This document shows, one piece after another, positions 53,798-63,665 of a DNA stretch of 64,000 nt; within the stretch, counting starts at the first letter, position 1; each line of letters begins with the position of its first letter. The translations under genes were made by a program, and so were the position numbers. The notes under the pieces are model-generated. The model saw nothing but the letters and a program-made list of their open reading frames with translations. It searched no databases and was not told the DNA's origin. The DNA is taken from contig PAAY01000041.1 in NCBI GenBank assembly GCA_002698985.1, forward strand, positions 1 through 64,000, written 5' to 3'. The stretch is from Saprospirales bacterium (GTDB lineage: Bacteria; Bacteroidota; Bacteroidia; Chitinophagales; Saprospiraceae).

Positions 53798-54934
53798 ATG
53801 ATTCCACGAAAATTAGAGCCAAAGCTCCTGGACTTGCTGAAGCGCAGCAACAAAGTGCTGGTATTGTATGGTGCCAGGCAAGTGGGCAAAACGACTTTGG
53901 CTCAAAATCTATTACGAAAAGTTGAAGGGAAACATCTAAATATCAATGCTGACAAGGCGCCCTATCCCGAGGTGCTATCAAGCCGGGATTTTGAAAAACT
54001 GCAGGGCCTTGTTAGTGGCTATGATCTCTTGTTTTTAGATGAGGCCCAACGTGTACCCGACATTGGAATCAATTTGAAAATCCTTCACGACAATATACCC
54101 GATCTTAAAATTCTCGTTACCGGATCCTCTTCACTTGACCTTGCCAACAGGATCAAGGAGCCACTCACAGGAAGAACCTGGACCTACAGATTGTTTCCGA
54201 TTTCAGTCAGTGAATGGCAGCTTTATACAGGAGCAAACAATTTTGAATTGAGAATCAAACTTGATGAGTGGATGCGATTTGGGATGTATCCGGAAGTGTT
54301 GCAGATTGAAAATCACGATGAAAAGCGCAAATACCTCGAGGAGCTTACAAGTGCTTATTTGTACAAAGATATTTTGACCCTGGCCAATATCCGCTACCCG
54401 GAAAAATTGAGGCAACTGCTCAAACTTCTGGCCTACCAGCTCGGAAATCTTGTTTCGATTCACGAATTGGCAACTTCACTTCAAATCAACCGTGAAACCG
54501 TCATCAATTACATTGATCTGTTGGAAAAAGCCTTTGTGATTTTCCAACTTGGTTCTTTTCAGCGCAACCTCCGCAAGGAGGTCACTACCATGAACAAAAT
54601 TTATTTTTTCGATACTGGGGTCAGAAATGCAATTATTGAAAACTTCAGCCCCGTTCATTTGAGAAACGATGTGGGAGCACTCTGGGAAAACTTCCTCATT
54701 TCAGAAAGGCTCAAAAAAAGCGAGTATGACGGCCTTTATGCCAATCGCTATTTCTGGCGTACCCACAGCGGTGCAGAGCTGGACTACGTTGAGGAGAGAA
54801 ACGGCAAACTGATCGGCTATGAATTCAAATGGAAATCAAAATCAAGCCGCACTCCTAAAACCTGGCTCGAAACTTATGACAACGCTGAATGGCACGTCTT
54901 GAACAGGGATAACTTCTATGACTTTGTGCTTTAA
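53798..54934 (+). CDS. AAA-family ATPase with C-terminal DUF4143
   Basis: A 378-aa soluble protein. Walker A GARQVGKTT (25-33), Walker B DLLFLDEAQRV, and sensor-like LVTGSSSLDLANR sit in the N-terminal AAA_14 domain. The C-terminal part (about 200-370) is DUF4143 with a winged-helix-like stretch (ATSLQINRETVINYIDLLEK) and the ending GAELDYVEERNGKLIGYEFKW, a nuclease-like ExK pattern. Many Bacteroidota carry such stand-alone ATPases; their role is unknown. The gene is preceded by three 32-bp palindrome-bearing repeats, so autoregulation through its winged helix is a reasonable guess. Confidence 0.88.
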   Translation: MIPRKLEPKLLDLLKRSNKVLVLYGARQVGKTTLAQNLLRKVEGKHLNINADKAPYPEVLSSRDFEKLQGLVSGYDLLFLDEAQRVPDIGINLKILHDNIPDLKILVTGSSSLDLANRIKEPLTGRTWTYRLFPISVSEWQLYTGANNFELRIKLDEWMRFGMYPEVLQIENHDEKRKYLEELTSAYLYKDILTLANIRYPEKLRQLLKLLAYQLGNLVSIHELATSLQINRETVINYIDLLEKAFVIFQLGSFQRNLRKEVTTMNKIYFFDTGVRNAIIENFSPVHLRNDVGALWENFLISERLKKSEYDGLYANRYFWRTHSGAELDYVEERNGKLIGYEFKWKSKSSRTPKTWLETYDNAEWHVLNRDNFYDFVL

Positions 54935-55028
54935 CGTTTGCCTACAATTTCATCACCTTGGTAAACAGCTAACGATTAGAGGCCTCGGGAGGGGGCGGTG
55001 CTCAGCTCTTCCAACCCCTCTTCAACCC

Positions 55029-55057
55029 CTGAGCGCATTTTTTTACAATGCGCTCAG
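55029..55057. terminator. Stem-loop between convergent genes
   Basis: CTGAGCGCAT (55029-55038) pairs perfectly with ATGCGCTCAG (55048-55057) around a 9-nt loop. It lies three bases from the stop codon of the P-type ATPase gene (minus) and 94 bp after the AAA gene stop. No strong U-tract on either side. Confidence 0.55.
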
Positions 55058-55060
55058 TTA

Positions 55061-57478
55061 TTAAGGATCATAGTTGAATTTCAACAATCTCAAAGAATTG
55101 ACAACTACCACCAGGGTTGAGCCCTCGTGTGCAACCACGGCGGGCCCAATTTCGGCTATGCCGGCAAGCGTAAGCGGCACCAGCAAGGCTACCATGCCGA
55201 GGCTAACCCACAGATTTTGACGGATAATGTTTCGAGCTTTCCTACTGAGTGCGATGGCAAAAGGGAGGTTTTCCAGTTTATCGCTCATGAGGGCTATGTC
55301 GGCAGTTTCGAGGGCTACGTCAGAGCCTGCGGCCCCCATGGCTATACCTACGGAGCTTTTCGCGAGGGCCGGCGCATCGTTTACGCCGTCGCCTACCATG
55401 GCCACCCTACCTTCTTCCCTCAGCAATTTTTCAATGTAAGCAACTTTTTGTTCCGGAAGCAGGTTGCCAACCGGATCGTCAATGCCAATTTTCCGGGCCA
55501 CTGCCAATGCTACCCGCTGGTTGTCACCAGTGAGCATAACCATCCGTTTGATACCTGTTTTTCTGAGTTTTTGCAATGTTTCGGCCGCCCTTGGGCGGGG
55601 CAGGTCCATCACAGCCACCAGGCCCAGGTATTGCTCACCCATTCTTACAATCATGGTGGTATTCCCCTGTTCTTCAAGCGTTTGCATCTCTTGCAAGAGC
55701 TTCTCCGGAACCTGGGTCCCCGCTGATTTTTCAAAAAGTTCCCTGTTTCCGATGAAGACCTGCTGACCCATGTACTCCGCCCGCACGCCCCTGCCGGTGA
55801 GGGCTTCCAGGCTACTGGCTTCACCGGGGACACGCCCGTTCAGTTCTTTAGCAGCCCCGTCTGCAATTGCCCTGGCCAGGGGATGATCGCTAAGCGATTC
55901 CACGGCCAGCACCACTTCCAGCAACTGCTCCCGGGTGGTATCTTTCCAGGGCCGCACTTGTGTCAGTTTCGGTTTTCCTTCGGTCAATGTTCCGGTTTTG
56001 TCAAAAGCGATGGCGCTGATTTGACCGAGGTCTTCAAGTGGGGCACCACCTTTTACCAACACCCCTTGCCTGGCTGCCCTTGCAATACCCGACAACACGG
56101 CCGAGGGGGTTGAAATGGCCAGAGCACAGGGCGAAGCTGCTACCAATACTGCCATGGCCCGGTAAAAACTTTTGCTGAAGGGTTCATCAATTACCAGAAA
56201 TGCAAAACACAACAGCACCACCAGCACCAGTACTGCCGGCACAAACCACCTTTCAAAACGATCTGTAAAAAGCTGGGTAGCAGACTTTTGTGTGCCGGCC
56301 TCTTTGACCAGTTGAATCAAGCGTGCCAGGGTGCTGTCTTTGGCACCTTTCAAGACCCTGACCTCCAACACGCCTGCTCCGTTGATACTGCCCGCAAAGA
56401 CCCTGTGCTCAGAAGGGATCTCTCTCAGTTCTACCCCCTCAGGTGTGTTACCGGGATAAGGATATTTGTCAACAGGTACACTCTCTCCCGTTACGGAGGC
56501 CTGATTGACGGCGCTTTCTCCGCTTATTACCACGCCGTCAGCAGCCACTTTGGTGTGGGGTTTCACCACAATGAAATCACCGGGCCGGAGTTCTTCAACA
56601 GGTACTTCCTGCAGCCGGCCGTTTCGTTTTACAAAAGCAGTGTCAGGGGCCAACTCAGCCAATGCGGCAATGGACTTTTCGGCCTTGTGCATGGCGAGGT
56701 GTTCCAGGGAATGACCCAGGCTGAAAAGAAAGAGCAAAAAGCCACCCTCAGCCCATTCACCCAGCACCGCAGCCCCGGCCGCAGCCACCAACATGAGAAA
56801 ATCAATTTCAAAACTTCCCCGCCGCACGGTTTGTACCGCTTCAATCAAGGTGAAATACCCACCAAAAAAATAGGTGCCGATGTAAAACAACAGCGGCACC
56901 CAGGCCGGAATACTTTCGACAAAGGACAAACCAAAGCCCGCTCCAAGCAACCCACCACTGAGCAAGGCAAAGATCAGTTCCGTTTGCTCGCCAAAGATGC
57001 CACCATGCTCATGGGGCTGTTCCTTTGTTTCAACTTTTTCGCCAGGACTCACAATGATCAGCCCGGCATCCCGGATGGCTTGTTGCACCTTAGTCCAGTC
57101 GGTCTTTGTGTTGTCATACTCTATCCTAAGCGTACCGGTAGCAGTGGCTACCGCTTCCAGTATGCCCGGCTTTTCACCGAGCGCCTCACTGACCTGCCGC
57201 GCATGACGCTGGTGCCTGATTCCCTCTACTTGTATCAAACGGTGCCGGTACCTTTCTGAAATCTCTGCTCCGCTTTGCTCGGCGATGGCCCGAACATTTT
57301 CCAACGAAAGAATCTCAGGGTTGTAGTGAATGCACAACAAAGGTGGATTTCCAGGCTTCACATGCACTTTTTCAACCCCCTTCTTCCCCTCCAGAATAGC
57401 CACGATGCGTTTTACACAAGCATCTTTCTCGTCGGGGATGTCCGGCAGCAATAGAGGTATTTCGAGTAGTAGTTTCAT
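55061..57478 (-). CDS. Heavy-metal P1B-type ATPase (probable Zn/Cd/Pb exporter)
   Basis: An 805-aa inner-membrane pump (ATG 57478; ATG 57499 would add seven residues). Core motifs are complete: TGESVPVDKYPYPG, the membrane metal site ASPCALAISTPSAV, the phosphorylation site DKTGTLTEGKP, HPLARAI and GDGVNDAPALAKSSVGIAMG. Two N-terminal ferredoxin-like domains are present, but they lack CxxC (one Cys in DACVKRI, none in VEGIRHQRHA), so the usual metal-binding pair is absent. The single SPC motif and the adjacent czc genes favour Zn2+/Cd2+/Pb2+ over copper. It follows czcB on the same strand after 224 bp. Confidence 0.93.
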   Translation of the reverse strand: MKLLLEIPLLLPDIPDEKDACVKRIVAILEGKKGVEKVHVKPGNPPLLCIHYNPEILSLENVRAIAEQSGAEISERYRHRLIQVEGIRHQRHARQVSEALGEKPGILEAVATATGTLRIEYDNTKTDWTKVQQAIRDAGLIIVSPGEKVETKEQPHEHGGIFGEQTELIFALLSGGLLGAGFGLSFVESIPAWVPLLFYIGTYFFGGYFTLIEAVQTVRRGSFEIDFLMLVAAAGAAVLGEWAEGGFLLFLFSLGHSLEHLAMHKAEKSIAALAELAPDTAFVKRNGRLQEVPVEELRPGDFIVVKPHTKVAADGVVISGESAVNQASVTGESVPVDKYPYPGNTPEGVELREIPSEHRVFAGSINGAGVLEVRVLKGAKDSTLARLIQLVKEAGTQKSATQLFTDRFERWFVPAVLVLVVLLCFAFLVIDEPFSKSFYRAMAVLVAASPCALAISTPSAVLSGIARAARQGVLVKGGAPLEDLGQISAIAFDKTGTLTEGKPKLTQVRPWKDTTREQLLEVVLAVESLSDHPLARAIADGAAKELNGRVPGEASSLEALTGRGVRAEYMGQQVFIGNRELFEKSAGTQVPEKLLQEMQTLEEQGNTTMIVRMGEQYLGLVAVMDLPRPRAAETLQKLRKTGIKRMVMLTGDNQRVALAVARKIGIDDPVGNLLPEQKVAYIEKLLREEGRVAMVGDGVNDAPALAKSSVGIAMGAAGSDVALETADIALMSDKLENLPFAIALSRKARNIIRQNLWVSLGMVALLVPLTLAGIAEIGPAVVAHEGSTLVVVVNSLRLLKFNYDP

Positions 57479-57702
57479 GATGATGCGGCCAGTGGCCATT
57501 GTTTGTGTTGCAGGCCTGCAGTCGATTATCCGCCACAGGCGGAGTACGCCCGGCCCGACCTCCGGCAGTGTTTAGAGCCTGTTTAAATTCCCATCACCTG
57601 GTTGCGAGCTCAGATCTATGGTCTCTGCCCTGTCAACCGGAAGTCAGGCAGCTTTACCTTCCGCCTGCGGCGGACAAGCCCAACCTGTGTCCCACAATTT
57701 AC

Positions 57703-58926
57703 TCAATGCTCGTGTTCCAGTTCTCCCACTTTTGATTGAGCGTAAACAAAGTAAGCCCCTTTGGTCACTATTTTGTAAGCTTCAGGTAATTCATCCAGTG
57801 GTGTAATGGCCGTATAACCATTGTCAGTGACACCAGGAATCACCATCAGTTTGAGGAAGTTCAATTCACCGTTCTCCACCTTGCCATCAGTGATAAAAAC
57901 AAAAGAGTCATTACCATCTTTAATAATAGCATCTTCAGGCACAGCCTTGACGGTCTGGTCGTTCAACCAAATTTTAGCTTCTATATACAGGTCTTTGATG
58001 AAGGGTGGTCTTTCTCCCACAAGGTGGCCGTGAATCCTCACTGTTTTGTTTTCGACATTGAACTGCTTGCCGATGATGTGTACTTTACCTTCGTAAACCT
58101 TGTTACCCAGGGCAGGCAGTATGTAGCTGATGTGTTGTCCCTCTTTTATCTTCGAAATATCCTTTTCGAAAACGTCGAGTTCCAGGTGCAAATGTTCATC
58201 ATTGACGATTTCCACCAGTTCTTCTTCGGGAGTGACATACATGCCATCATGCATATTGACCGAAGTAATGTAGCCCGACATGGGAGCTATGATGTTGATG
58301 TGATCCACAATGTTGTCGGGGGTAAGGCGATTTACGTCAATGCCCCAGTAGGCAAGTTGTTTGGCAATGCCTTTCATCCTGGCGGTTTTCATACCCACAT
58401 CAGCCTGGAGTTTTTGCAGGTTTCGCTCTACACCGGCGTTGGCTTCCACCAGTTTTTGCTGGCGTTCCAACTCCTTTTGGAGAAAGTTCAGTTCGGCCAC
58501 TGTTTCAAGGTATTCCCGTTGCCGTTCGATGAAGTTGGGGTTTTCCACTTCTGCCAGTTTTTCGCCTTTACGCACCCGGTCACCATTGACCAGTTTTTTG
58601 CTTTTCTTGATAAAACCTTCGGCAATGGCACTTACGGACACAAATGAGTTGGGAGGTAATCCGAGTTGGCCTGTGGCGTTTACAAAATCTCTGACCTTGA
58701 TGTTTTCAAAACCACCGAGTTCTATGCCCATCTCTGTGATTTGCGCCTCTGAAAGGTGAACTGTTTCACCTTCGCCTTCTTCCTCGTGTCCATGTTCGTC
58801 ACGCTCACCTGCTTCAGCGCCGTGATCGTGGCCATCGCCATCGCTGTGGCCTTTCTGACAGGATGAAAGTGGAAGCAATGCCGTAGAGGCAAGCAGAGCA
58901 ATTATCAAAAATTTATAAGTCGTCAT
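57703..58926 (-). CDS. CzcB/CusB-type RND efflux periplasmic adaptor lipoprotein
   Basis: A 407-aa membrane-fusion protein. Lipobox LSSC (Cys23) is followed by a His/Glu/Asp-rich stretch of about 26-55 (GHSDGDGHDHGAEAGERDEH), a likely metal-binding tail. The adaptor core has the lipoyl/hairpin signature FIKKSKKLVNGDRVRKGEKL, a coiled-coil hairpin of about 130-200, a beta-barrel (DVFEKDISKIKEGQHISY) and a membrane-proximal domain. It links the RND pump to the outer-membrane channel. It starts 12 bp after the CzcA-CzcC gene stops, in one operon. Confidence 0.93.
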   Translation of the reverse strand: MTTYKFLIIALLASTALLPLSSCQKGHSDGDGHDHGAEAGERDEHGHEEEGEGETVHLSEAQITEMGIELGGFENIKVRDFVNATGQLGLPPNSFVSVSAIAEGFIKKSKKLVNGDRVRKGEKLAEVENPNFIERQREYLETVAELNFLQKELERQQKLVEANAGVERNLQKLQADVGMKTARMKGIAKQLAYWGIDVNRLTPDNIVDHINIIAPMSGYITSVNMHDGMYVTPEEELVEIVNDEHLHLELDVFEKDISKIKEGQHISYILPALGNKVYEGKVHIIGKQFNVENKTVRIHGHLVGERPPFIKDLYIEAKIWLNDQTVKAVPEDAIIKDGNDSFVFITDGKVENGELNFLKLMVIPGVTDNGYTAITPLDELPEAYKIVTKGAYFVYAQSKVGELEHEH

Positions 58927-58938
58927 TTTAGAATGATT

Positions 58939-61900
58939 TTACTGATTTGAAAGGAATTGATAAAAAGCTACCGCCCGGTTGTAAGCGAGCAACTGTTCCA
59001 GGTAGCTTCTGTAATTGTTGCCCATAAGTTGCAGGGTATTGAGCAGCTCCAGGTAGGAGATCTCCCCGGCGTGGTAGTTGAGCTGTGAAACCCTGTCAAT
59101 TTCCGGGTTGATGGCCTCGAGTTGTTGCTGGTAATAAGCCACACCGTCAGCATACATTCTCACAGCACTCAGTGCCGACTGTAGCTGACTTTCGGAGTTG
59201 AGCTTTTCAGCCTCCCATCCTGCCATAGCCGCCTGTATCTGCATTTGCTGAGCTTCCAGCCGCTTTTTAACGGGCTTGTTGAAAAGCGGAATTTGCACGC
59301 CGGCAGTTATGGCGTTGAGCCAGCCACTCTCGTAAAAGTTCTGAAAGCCATAGCCAAGGGTCAGACTTGGCTTCAGGGCCGATTTTATCACCTGCACCCG
59401 GGCTGTCTCCAGGTTCACCTGCTGTTCGGCAAGTTGCGCCCTCAGCGTATTGACCCTTTCGGCAGGGGTTCCGGCCAGCGGGGTCAATTTCAGCGAATCG
59501 GCAGTGGTAACACTGTCGGGGGTATTGAGCAACAAGCGGAACTGCTTTTCTAAGCTGGAAATTTCAATTGCATTTTGCTTTTCCAGTAGCAGGTACTCGT
59601 TCATGGCCGATTGGATGGTCAGCGTTTCCAAAGCGTTGGCTGCACCGAGTTGAACCCGTTTGCGGGCTATTTCATAGTAATGCCCGTACATTTCGGTGAG
59701 CCAGCGGTACAGACCCTGCAACTCTTTTTTCTGTTGCAAGGTGTAATAGGTCTGACGCACCTGCAGGCGCAAGCCCGCCAGGGTCAATTCCCGCTCGATG
59801 AGGCGGTTATTGATCACGTTTTCCTGAAAGGCATTTTGTGCCTTGGTCACCGCGGGATTGTTGAACTGTTGTACCAGGCCGAACTGGTGTACCAACTGGT
59901 TGTTTTTGCTGTACAAGCCCTCTCCCTGGTAGTTGAATTCCGTCATGCCTGGGCTGTAGGGCAGGTTCCGCAATGCCATGCTCTGCTCCAGCCTGGCATC
60001 TCCAGCCCTGATGGCGGGATTATTGTTTTCAGCGGTCTGCAAGGCCTGGTCGAGGCTCAGTGCTCGTTGTTGAGCAAAACTGCTTTGCAACACAAAAAGC
60101 AAAGGCAACAGCATTGCTGCCGTTTTCATAGCTCCCCGGCCATTTTGGCGCCTTTCCTTCCAGCGCTCCAGCCAATAGTACAAAATGGGTAAAATGACCA
60201 TGGTGAGGAATGTGGCTGAGATAAGCCCACCGATAACCACGGTTGCCAGGGGCCGCTGTACCTCGGCACCACCGGATGTGGATAAGGCCATGGGCAAGAA
60301 GCCCAGTGATGCCACCGAAGCCGTCATCAATACCGGCCGCAACCTCACCATTGTACCTTTAATGATGCGTTCGGTGAGATTGGTAACCCCTTCTTTCTTC
60401 AGCCGGTTCAGATAACCGATCAGAACGATGCCATTGAGAACAGCCACACCAAACAAGGCAATGAATCCTATACCTGCGGAAATGCTGAAGGGCATGTCGC
60501 GCAGCTCCAGGGCCCATACCCCGCCAATGGCTGACAACGGAATGGCCGTGAAAATCAGAAGGGCCTGAGACACACTACCAAAGGTGAAATACAATAAAAT
60601 GAATATGATGGAAAGTGCAATCGGAACAGCTACCCGAAGCCTGGCGTTGGCGGCTTTCAGGTTTTCAAACTGCCCGCCGTAGGTAAAGAAATAACCCGGT
60701 GGAAGCTCCACGTTTTCATCCAGCACCTTTTGTATATCAGACACCAAAGTCTCTACGTCTGTATCGCCGACATTGACACCAATCACAATGCGCCGGTTGG
60801 TGTTGTCGCGTGATATTTGCATTGGTGCATTGAGAATTCTGACGTCAGCCACCTCGCGCAAGGGTACCTGAGAACCGTTTTCCAACGGAACAAACAACAG
60901 TTCGATATTCTCAAGATCCCTTCGGTACTTTTCATCCAGCCTGACCACCAGGTCAAAACGGCGCTCCCCTTCATAGATAACACCGGCGGCTTCACCGGCA
61001 AAGGCCATTCGAATAACCTGATTCACGTCTTTGACCTTCAGGCCATACTGGGCCATTTTATCGTACTTGTAATCAATGACCACCTGTGGCATGCCCACTG
61101 TCTGTTCCACATTCACGGTTCCTACGCCGTCAATGCCACGGATGTGACGCTCTGCCTCCTTGGCCTTGGCGTATAACAGGTCCAAATCCTGTCCGTACAA
61201 CTTGATGGCAATGTCAGCCCGGGTGCCAGTCATCAATTCATTGAATCGCATCTGGATGGGTTGTGAAAATTCATAGTTCACCCCAGGGATCACTTGCAAA
61301 GACTCCTCGATTTTTTCAAACATTTCCTGCCGGCTGGAGGCGGAAGTCCACTCTTCCTTCGGCTTCATGATCAAAATATAATCCCCGATCTCCACCGGCA
61401 TGGGGTCGGTAGGTATTTCTGCCGCACCCATGTTCGTGACCACATCCAGTATTTCAGGAAACTCCTCCCGAAGCCTGTTTTGAATAAACTTGGAAATTTC
61501 AATGCTCTGCGACAACGAAGTGCCAGGCGGCAAAATATGCTGCATCGCCAGGTCGCCTTCTTCAAGGGTGGGAATGAACTCTCCTCCCATTCTGGAAAAA
61601 GTGAACAAACTGAAGGCGAACAAAGCCACCGTGGCAATCACAAATGTGGTTTTAAAGCGCAACGCCATGTTGAGCAGGGGCAGGTACAAACGCTGGTTGA
61701 ATGCTATAATGCGGTCGGCAATGGTACGCTTGTTACTCACCTTTTTATTGAGGAACCAGGCCGACATCATGGGCACATAGGTGAGTGACAATATGAGCGC
61801 TCCACTGATGGCCAGCATAACCGTTTGAGCCATGGGCTTAAACATCTTGCCCTCAATGCCCACCAGCGCCAGAATCGGGATATAAACCATCAGGATGATC

Positions 61901-63255
61901 ACCTCACCAAAGGCGGCCGACGACCTGATCTTAACGGCAGCTGTTCGCACTTCCTCGTCCATTTGAGCTATGGAGAGTTGCTTGCCCGCATGGTTTATCT
62001 GCAAGCGGTGCACGATTGCTTCCACAATGATCACTGCACCATCCACTATCAAACCGAAGTCAATGGCCCCCAAACTCATCAGGTTGGCCGATATGCCGAA
62101 GACATTCATCATGGAAACGGCAAAAAGCATAGACAAGGGGATGACCGAGGCTACTATCAGCCCCGCCCTGAAGTTGCCCAACATCAAGACCAAAATGAAG
62201 ATGACGATCAGTCCCCCTTCCAGCAGGTTCTTTTCTACAGTACCAATAGCTGTTTTAACCAATTTGTCACGCACGAGGTAAGGCTCAATTATCACCCCTT
62301 CAGGTAATGACTTTTTCACCTGCTCCACCCGCTCTTTGACTCTTTCGGTAACAGCAGCAGAGTTGGCACCTTTGAGCATCAACACCCTGCCACCTACGGC
62401 TTCAGCACCATCACGGGTGAGGGCGCCGTAGCGCGGGGCTTTTCCAAATTGTACAGTAGCTACATCTTTTATCAAAATTGGCCTGCCATTGCGAACATCT
62501 ACCACAATTTCCTCGATGTCTTTCAGGGTTTTGGCAATGCCATTGGTGCGGATGTAATAAGTGTTCGGGTTCTTTTCAATGTAAGCTCCCCCCGTATTCT
62601 CGTTACTGTTTTCAAGGGCTTCAAACACATCCGTGATCTTTATTCCCATTGACTTCAGCAATGAGGGGTTCACTGCCACTTCGTACTGTTTCAGGTAGCC
62701 GCCCATGGTGTTTACTTCCACCACCCCGTCAATGCCCGACAACTGCCGGCGCACGATCCAATCCTGGATGGTTCTCAGATCTGTAAGGGAATACTTATCC
62801 TCGTAGCCCTCTTCAGGACGGATGACGTATTGGTATATCTCTCCCAGGCCTGTGGTAATCGGCCCCATACCGGGAGTACCCAACCCTTCGGGAATGTTTT
62901 CAGCAGCATCATCAAGGTGTTCAGACACCAACTGGCGGGCCAGGTAGATGTCCATGTTTTCTTCAAACACCACCGTCACCACCGACAAGCCAAAACGCGA
63001 AATGGAACGGATTTCTACCAGGCCCTGAAGGTTTTGCAAAGAGAGCTCCACCGGCGTGGTAATGAATTGCTCCACCTCCATCGTAGCGAGCTTCGGCGAA
63101 ATGGTGATGATCTGAACCTGATTGTTGGTAATGTCCGGAACGGCATCTATGGGCAGTTGGCGCAATGAAAACAGGCCCCAGACAATAAGCGCCAACACCA
63201 ACAGCCCAATCACAAACTTATTCCTTATCGAATAAGCGATAATCTTATCTATCAT
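58939..63255 (-). CDS. CzcA-type heavy-metal RND pump fused to a CzcC/TolC-like outer-membrane channel
   Basis: A 1438-aa fusion. Residues of about 1-1035 are an HME-RND proton antiporter: 12 helices, with the helix-4 motif DFGLIVDGAVIIVEAI holding the proton-relay Asp and Glu, and two periplasmic porter regions. After YWLERWKERRQNGRGA an in-frame Met1043 (ATG at 60129) opens a signal-like segment MKTAAMLLPLLFVLQSSFAQ, then a complete outer-membrane efflux protein of about 375 residues with two TolC repeats (QALQTAENNNPAIRAGDARL). Such fusions are known in Bacteroidota. An internal start at 60129 would give a free 396-aa CzcC. Predicted substrates: Zn, Cd, Co. Confidence 0.93.
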   Translation of the reverse strand: MIDKIIAYSIRNKFVIGLLVLALIVWGLFSLRQLPIDAVPDITNNQVQIITISPKLATMEVEQFITTPVELSLQNLQGLVEIRSISRFGLSVVTVVFEENMDIYLARQLVSEHLDDAAENIPEGLGTPGMGPITTGLGEIYQYVIRPEEGYEDKYSLTDLRTIQDWIVRRQLSGIDGVVEVNTMGGYLKQYEVAVNPSLLKSMGIKITDVFEALENSNENTGGAYIEKNPNTYYIRTNGIAKTLKDIEEIVVDVRNGRPILIKDVATVQFGKAPRYGALTRDGAEAVGGRVLMLKGANSAAVTERVKERVEQVKKSLPEGVIIEPYLVRDKLVKTAIGTVEKNLLEGGLIVIFILVLMLGNFRAGLIVASVIPLSMLFAVSMMNVFGISANLMSLGAIDFGLIVDGAVIIVEAIVHRLQINHAGKQLSIAQMDEEVRTAAVKIRSSAAFGEVIILMVYIPILALVGIEGKMFKPMAQTVMLAISGALILSLTYVPMMSAWFLNKKVSNKRTIADRIIAFNQRLYLPLLNMALRFKTTFVIATVALFAFSLFTFSRMGGEFIPTLEEGDLAMQHILPPGTSLSQSIEISKFIQNRLREEFPEILDVVTNMGAAEIPTDPMPVEIGDYILIMKPKEEWTSASSRQEMFEKIEESLQVIPGVNYEFSQPIQMRFNELMTGTRADIAIKLYGQDLDLLYAKAKEAERHIRGIDGVGTVNVEQTVGMPQVVIDYKYDKMAQYGLKVKDVNQVIRMAFAGEAAGVIYEGERRFDLVVRLDEKYRRDLENIELLFVPLENGSQVPLREVADVRILNAPMQISRDNTNRRIVIGVNVGDTDVETLVSDIQKVLDENVELPPGYFFTYGGQFENLKAANARLRVAVPIALSIIFILLYFTFGSVSQALLIFTAIPLSAIGGVWALELRDMPFSISAGIGFIALFGVAVLNGIVLIGYLNRLKKEGVTNLTERIIKGTMVRLRPVLMTASVASLGFLPMALSTSGGAEVQRPLATVVIGGLISATFLTMVILPILYYWLERWKERRQNGRGAMKTAAMLLPLLFVLQSSFAQQRALSLDQALQTAENNNPAIRAGDARLEQSMALRNLPYSPGMTEFNYQGEGLYSKNNQLVHQFGLVQQFNNPAVTKAQNAFQENVINNRLIERELTLAGLRLQVRQTYYTLQQKKELQGLYRWLTEMYGHYYEIARKRVQLGAANALETLTIQSAMNEYLLLEKQNAIEISSLEKQFRLLLNTPDSVTTADSLKLTPLAGTPAERVNTLRAQLAEQQVNLETARVQVIKSALKPSLTLGYGFQNFYESGWLNAITAGVQIPLFNKPVKKRLEAQQMQIQAAMAGWEAEKLNSESQLQSALSAVRMYADGVAYYQQQLEAINPEIDRVSQLNYHAGEISYLELLNTLQLMGNNYRSYLEQLLAYNRAVAFYQFLSNQ

Positions 63256-63323
63256 AATAAAATAGGAATTATGTTAATCCAATTCGGGTTAGAATGGAAA
63301 ATGCAAGTGATTGCAAAATCGGA

Positions 63324-63659
63324 TTAACAAAAACGGGGGGGCTGCCAGATGGAAGAGGTGAGAATCCTGGCAAAATAAGAAGAGCTGGTCATCGGCTTGT
63401 CACCGGAAAAATCGCCAGGCAGTTCAAAGGCAAAGTCTATGTCTTCAGGAATATCCAAGGTCGTTGAACAACAACTGCAAATACAAAAGGGCGAACACCA
63501 GTCATGCTCACAGTCATTGGTTCCGCTGAAGTCATCATGCAAGGTGCTTCCCGTGATTTGATCCATAACAAAAATCAAAACACCTCCTCCCTCATCGCCA
63601 CAAGGGATGAGCGACAACAGGAAGATATAAGAAGCCAATATGTACTTGAGTTGTCTCAC
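63324..63659 (-). CDS. Small Cys-rich exported protein upstream of czcA (DUF6660-like)
   Basis: About 111 aa if it starts at GTG 63659; the frame opens at a TTG (63668), and no ATG is available before the signal sequence ILASYIFLLSLIPCGD. The middle has a dense Cys motif, CSPFCICSCC, with Asp/His residues before it (GTNDCEHDWCSP). Small proteins of this design commonly sit before czc/cus genes in Bacteroidota and are thought to bind metal. It lies 68 bp before czcA on the same strand. The DUF6660 assignment is from memory of the motif. The start codon is uncertain. Confidence 0.72.
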   Translation of the reverse strand: MRQLKYILASYIFLLSLIPCGDEGGGVLIFVMDQITGSTLHDDFSGTNDCEHDWCSPFCICSCCSTTLDIPEDIDFAFELPGDFSGDKPMTSSSYFARILTSSIWQPPRFC

Positions 63660-63665
63660 GGCCGG

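Noticed and set aside
56288-57259. 323-codon frame opposite the P1B ATPase gene
   Set aside because: Shadow of a well-supported gene with no protein-like motifs of its own.
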